22,518 nucleotides of DNA from CAZTVF01 sp964616985 (lineage in GTDB: Bacteria > Planctomycetota > Phycisphaerae > SM23-33), in the NCBI GenBank assembly GCA_964616985.1, contig CAZTVF010000087.1:1-22518 (forward strand). Direction: 5' to 3'. The translations under genes were made by a program, and so were the position numbers. Positions within the stretch are counted from its first letter, which is position 1. The number at the start of each line of letters is the position of its first letter. This document shows, piece after piece, positions 19,737 through 22,518 of the stretch. Under the pieces are notes generated by a model, which was not told the origin of the DNA, did no database searches, and was given only the letters and a program-made list of their open reading frames with translations.

Positions 19737-21683
19737 CTACGCGCCGCACTCCAGCAAACGCGATTCCTGTCCGCGCAGGCGGATCGTTCTGGGGAGCCCG
19801 TTCTTGTGCAGTAGGCGCCCGGTCCAGGGGTCGCGGATGACGCCGCGCCACGAGGCGAGGTCGGCGTGATCCAGCCGGATCGTGGCGGGGGAGTCGGACC
19901 AGTTGAACACCGCCAGCCGCGAGCCTGAACCATTAGCCGCGGACGGAACGTCCGCGTGATTTGCCTCCGACAGCCACAGCGAGGGCGGCTCGTTCATGTG
20001 CCCCAGCGTGAGGTCGAGGCACCGCACGCGGCGGAGCGGGTCGGAAAGCTCCAGGCCCTTCTGCAGCCTCTTGAGGCGGCCGGCGTCGAGCTTGCGGAGA
20101 TCGCCGGAGATCTCGATGGCGCCGCCGGCGATGGCGCACAGATTCAGGAACGTGTTCCAACGCGTCTCGTCGAATTCCTCGCTCCAGCCGATCGAATCGA
20201 TGTTCGGCAGGCAGGGCCGCTGCTGCAGCAGCATGTTTGTGTTGGCGGTCCAGAAGGCGATACGGCGGACGGCCGCCCAGTCGCCGCGGTTGATGTCGAT
20301 GCCGTTGCGGAAGTAGTCCGCCTGCGACAGGAAAGGCTGGGCCGTGCCGCCCACGACGCACCAGCCGAAGAAGCCGTCGGCCGGCAGGTGGCGGCGGAAG
20401 ATCGCCTCCAGCTCGTGGCGCAGCTCGACGGCGGTCTTGCCCCCGCAGCGATAGCGGGCCCGCTTGTGGTTGAAGGCGAAGCTCGAGAAGTCGAGCTTGA
20501 GGCCTTCGAAGCCCCAGTCGCCGAAGACCGTGGCGGCGGTGCGGTCGAGGTAGTCGCGCACGGCCGGGATCGACGGATCCAGCAGGAACGTGCCGCCGTA
20601 CCAGCCGGTGAACTTCATGGCCGCGCCCGTGTCGTCGTACAGCATCCAGTCGGGGTGGTCCTTGAGCATCTGTGAGCCCAGGCTGGCCCACAGGCCCAGC
20701 CAGATCGCCGGGCGCAGGCCCGCGGCCTTGATCTTGTCGGCCAGGGCCTTGGGGCCGTCGGGGAAACGCGTGGCGTCAAAGGGCGGGATGCCGCCGTAAC
20801 ACAGGTCGATCATCGCCCGCTGGCCGGGCTTGTGGTTGTGCTGGTAGCCGTCGTCGAGCTGCACGAACTTGGCCAGCGGGAAATGCTCCTTCAGCAGCGG
20901 CAGCTGGGCGAGCACCTTCTCCTCGGTGATGTCGGCGAAGAAGTCGTAGTTCCACGTGCAGTAGATCCGCTGGGCCGGCAGGGGGTTCTTGGCCAGCCGC
21001 GCGAACTTGCCGTCGCGCCGCAGCTGCTCGAAATACGGGCCCACGGTCTGCTGCGGGTCGCTGGTGTCGGTGAGGTTGAACATGAGCTTGTCGCCGCGGA
21101 GGCTCTCGCCGGCCGCCAGCGTGATGGCCGCCTCGCCGAAGACGAGTTCCTCGATCTCCAGGAACCACTGGTCCTTGTTCATCACCTTGCCGCGGAGGCG
21201 GAAGACGGGGTAGAAGCGGTCCTGGCTGGCCTGGGCGAGCAGCAGGCCCTTGGCCCCGCCGCCGGCGAAGATGAAGATGCCCGGGAACAGGCTGTCTTCC
21301 GACCAGCCGGTCTCGACGTTCTGGTTGCTCAGCGGGTAGAAGAACGTGTCGCCCTCCACGGTGCCGGCGCGGAAGTAATCGCCGCGGTAGTTCTCGGTCG
21401 CGTAGTAGTGGGGCCGCTGCGCCACCGGAAAATACAGGGCCGGGCTCGTGCCGTACTCGTGCGTCCAGCGGATGCCGCGAACCTGCAGCGGCGCGCCGCC
21501 GGTGTTCTTGATCGTCGCCTGCACAACGAGGACGTTGGTCGCCGGAGATTCGGTCGCCCACGTCACCTCCAGCGGCGCATCGGCCGGCTGGCCCGCCGCC
21601 AGCATCGCGTACGGCCGCAGGCCGCGGATGCCGATCTTGGCCGATTCATCGAACAGCGACACGAGGACGTTATCGGTCGTCAT
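19737..21683 (-). CDS. GH36-type alpha-galactosidase (melibiase-like)
   Basis: This 648-residue protein looks like a glycoside hydrolase of family 36, which removes alpha-linked galactose or related sugars with retention. An N-terminal beta-sandwich (about 1-235) includes IRWTHEYGTSPALYFPVAQR. The TIM barrel follows: YCTWNYDFFADITEEKVLAQ (241-260), VQLDDGYQ (274-281), PAIWLGLWAS (325-334), the nucleophile segment GLKLDFSSF (394-402, Asp398) and the acid/base segment DYFRNGIDI (456-464, Asp463). A C-terminal beta domain ends in LRGQESRLLECGA. The ATG at 21683 has AAAGGA seven bases upstream; the frame continues upstream into repeat DNA and is not used. No signal peptide is seen, so the substrate is probably imported first. 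Residues about 574-587 are encoded across a DNA palindrome and look inserted. Family fairly secure, sugar specificity unknown. Confidence 0.9.
   Translation of the reverse strand: MTTDNVLVSLFDESAKIGIRGLRPYAMLAAGQPADAPLEVTWATESPATNVLVVQATIKNTGGAPLQVRGIRWTHEYGTSPALYFPVAQRPHYYATENYRGDYFRAGTVEGDTFFYPLSNQNVETGWSEDSLFPGIFIFAGGGAKGLLLAQASQDRFYPVFRLRGKVMNKDQWFLEIEELVFGEAAITLAAGESLRGDKLMFNLTDTSDPQQTVGPYFEQLRRDGKFARLAKNPLPAQRIYCTWNYDFFADITEEKVLAQLPLLKEHFPLAKFVQLDDGYQHNHKPGQRAMIDLCYGGIPPFDATRFPDGPKALADKIKAAGLRPAIWLGLWASLGSQMLKDHPDWMLYDDTGAAMKFTGWYGGTFLLDPSIPAVRDYLDRTAATVFGDWGFEGLKLDFSSFAFNHKRARYRCGGKTAVELRHELEAIFRRHLPADGFFGWCVVGGTAQPFLSQADYFRNGIDINRGDWAAVRRIAFWTANTNMLLQQRPCLPNIDSIGWSEEFDETRWNTFLNLCAIAGGAIEISGDLRKLDAGRLKRLQKGLELSDPLRRVRCLDLTLGHMNEPPSLWLSEANHADVPSAANGSGSRLAVFNWSDSPATIRLDHADLASWRGVIRDPWTGRLLHKNGLPRTIRLRGQESRLLECGA
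19938..19956. repeat. Palindrome inside the C-terminal part of the GH36 gene
   Basis: CGCGGACG-GAA-CGTCCGCG is a perfect 8-bp stem with a 3-base loop. It encodes part of ANHADVPSAANGSG (residues 574-587), a low-complexity stretch between two beta strands, in frame. Stem and loop sizes match the first palindrome in uvrA. Confidence 0.45.
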
Positions 21684-21703
21684 GGCAAATCCTTTCAATG
21701 GGC

Positions 21704-21752
21704 CGGTAAGAGTAAGCAGTAAACCGTAAGCAGTAAACAGTAAACGGTAAGA
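21704..21752. repeat. Heptamer tandem repeat upstream of the GH36 gene
   Basis: Seven contiguous 7-bp units follow the pattern NGTAARC: CGGTAAG, AGTAAGC, AGTAAAC, CGTAAGC, AGTAAAC, AGTAAAC, GGTAAGA. Degenerate units continue to about 21766. It begins 21 bp upstream of the GH36 start and is therefore in its leader or promoter. It resembles the heptanucleotide tandem repeats known from cyanobacteria. No clear promoter for the GH36 gene emerges from it, only weak TTTACT hexamers. Confidence 0.75.
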
Positions 21753-21803
21753 GCAAACCGTGAAAGCGGACAACGAAAGCCGCGAGCTGTCGCCAACTCG
21801 GCG

Positions 21804-21829
21804 CCACCCCCAAACTCGTTTGGGGGTGG
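21804..21829. repeat. Perfect 12-bp hairpin adjoining repeat copy 2
   Basis: CCACCCCCAAAC (21804-21815) pairs perfectly with GTTTGGGGGTGG (21818-21829) around a 2-base loop. The preceding CTCGGCGCCACCC and the CACCC...GGGTG core are shared with the hairpin at 12021-12050, so the two look like members of one dispersed family. It directly abuts the second copy of the 115-bp repeat. Confidence 0.7.
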
Positions 21830-21945
21830 GCCTTGGTGGCGGCTTGCCGTTCGGCGCTGTCGAATGTGGGTGACGTCCTGGGCTTCTACAGCGCCGAACG
21901 GCAGGCCGCTGCCAGACGCTCACATATTCGATTGTGATGAACTAC
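21829..21945 (+). repeat. Dispersed palindromic repeat, copy 2
   Basis: This is the second copy of the 9788-9902 element, in the same orientation. The arms are 21834-21860 and 21888-21914, with two mismatched positions in 27; the mismatch pattern differs from copy 1. It lies in the 360 bp gap between the divergent GH36 and uracil-DNA glycosylase genes. That gap also holds the heptamer array and the 21804-21829 hairpin and no gene. Being between divergent starts, it cannot be simply a terminator. Confidence 0.88.
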
Positions 21946-22006
21946 TAGGTGGGGGCGTCCCTCGTCACCGATCATCGAATGGTGGAGCTCGCCTCCCGGT
22001 TTCTGG

Positions 22007-22036
22007 TTCCCGGCCGCTGCCCGCATGCAGTAGAAT
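22007..22036 (+). promoter_or_regulatory. Candidate promoter of the uracil-DNA glycosylase gene
   Basis: TAGAAT (22031-22036) is a good -10 box, and TTCCCG (22007-22012), 18 bp upstream, is a weak -35. Only seven bases separate the -10 from the ATG at 22044. The GAGG in between is too close to the ATG for a normal ribosome site, so a leaderless mRNA is likely. Confidence 0.38.
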
Positions 22037-22043
22037 CGAGGCC

Positions 22044-22518
22044 ATGAGCGATGAGTTCGCAAGATTGGCACAGGCGGCGCGGCAGTTGGTGGAGATGGAT
22101 GAACTGCTGGGCGGGGAGTTCATCCCGGCCCAGCGGAACCCGCTGCCGCCGATGACGGCTGTGACGCCGACGGCAACGCAGCCGGCCGCCCCGGCGGCGA
22201 ACCCGCGAGCCGGCGGGCCCGCTGGCGTCGCGCCCGCACCCCAAGCCCCGCCGCAGGGATTCCCCCAGGAGTTGCCCCCGATGTCAGCCGAGCAAAAGGC
22301 CCAGGCGTTGAAGGAACTAGCCGCCCAGGGCGACTGCCGCCGCTGCAAGCTGTGCGAGTCGCGGACGAACTTCGTCTTCGGCGACGGCGACCCCAACGCC
22401 CGCCTGGTGTTCGTGGGCGAGGCCCCGGGCGAAGACGAGGACCTGCAGGGCATCCCCTTCGTGGTCAGGGCGGGGCAGAAGCTCACCGAGATGATCATCG
22501 CGATGGGCCTGCAGCGGC
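22044..22518 (+). CDS. udg: Type-4 uracil-DNA glycosylase, C-terminus cut by the window edge
   Basis: This enzyme removes uracil from DNA in base-excision repair and usually carries a [4Fe-4S] cluster. The 158 visible residues begin MSDEFARLAQ. A Pro/Ala-rich linker (about 35-80) follows, then the glycosylase domain: CRRCKLCESRTNFVFG (98-113; Cys98 and Cys101 are the expected first two cluster ligands) and the catalytic loop VGEAPGEDEDLQG (124-136). Next comes PFVVRAGQKL (138-147), where most relatives have PFVGRAG, so one Gly is replaced by Val. The last cluster cysteines and the second active-site loop lie beyond the window. The ATG at 22044 fits the nearby -10 box; Met80, just before the conserved domain, is a less likely start. 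Confidence 0.93.
   Translation, partial: MSDEFARLAQAARQLVEMDELLGGEFIPAQRNPLPPMTAVTPTATQPAAPAANPRAGGPAGVAPAPQAPPQGFPQELPPMSAEQKAQALKELAAQGDCRRCKLCESRTNFVFGDGDPNARLVFVGEAPGEDEDLQGIPFVVRAGQKLTEMIIAMGLQR

Noticed and set aside
21704..21766. A CRISPR array
   Set aside because: The units are contiguous 7-mers without spacers, and there are no cas genes.
21684..21923. An N-terminal extension of the GH36 protein
   Set aside because: The open frame runs through the heptamer array, a hairpin and the 115-bp repeat. The ATG at 21683 has a good ribosome site.
22206..22230. A palindrome in the Pro/Ala linker of the uracil-DNA glycosylase
   Set aside because: A stem of about 9 bp with a mismatch and no loop, in GCC/GGC-rich codons, is well within what chance would give.

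Overview
This is a GC-rich, gene-dense window with bacterial gene organisation and long artefactual antisense ORFs. The mix of genes fits a member of the Planctomycetota, perhaps Phycisphaerae: carbohydrate enzymes, a cytoplasmic FG-GAP protein, a URO-D-like protein, a Gfo/Idh oxidoreductase, CstA, and many palindromic intergenic repeats. There is no rRNA or other marker here, so this is an inference. Ten complete genes and two edge-truncated genes are supported.

Layout. 1-2772 (-): most of carB, cut at the left edge. 2990-6692 (+): three genes that read as eboF, eboD and eboE of the Ebo metabolite-trafficking cluster, in the order F-D-E and without eboA, eboB or eboC. 6876-9756 (+): a FliM-type protein without the usual CheY-binding N-terminus, followed after 10 bp by the carbon-starvation/peptide transporter cstA. 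10027-11952 (+): a large, probably glycoside-hydrolase-like protein. 12109-18299 (-): uvrA, then a Gfo/Idh/MocA oxidoreductase 7 bp later, then an FG-GAP protein. 18427-19620 (+): a URO-D family protein divergent from uvrA. 19737-21683 (-): a GH36-type alpha-galactosidase. 22044-end (+): a type-4 uracil-DNA glycosylase, cut at the right edge.

The genes do not form one pathway. The Ebo genes would act on an unknown small molecule. The GH-like protein, GH36 enzyme, Gfo/Idh oxidoreductase and FG-GAP protein suggest intracellular sugar catabolism, since none has an obvious signal peptide. uvrA and the glycosylase are DNA repair genes.

The most unusual layer is repetitive DNA. A 115-117 bp element with long inverted arms occurs twice, 12 kb apart. 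A 114 bp element with perfect 17 bp inverted ends sits exactly between two convergent stop codons and supplies one of them. Two intergenic hairpins share a CACCC...GGGTG core. Two tracts have a 7-bp period, and one overlaps the -35 of uvrA. Compact palindromes lie in frame in linker-like parts of UvrA, CstA and the GH36 protein. Several genes have a good -10 box so close to the start codon that their mRNAs are probably leaderless or nearly so.
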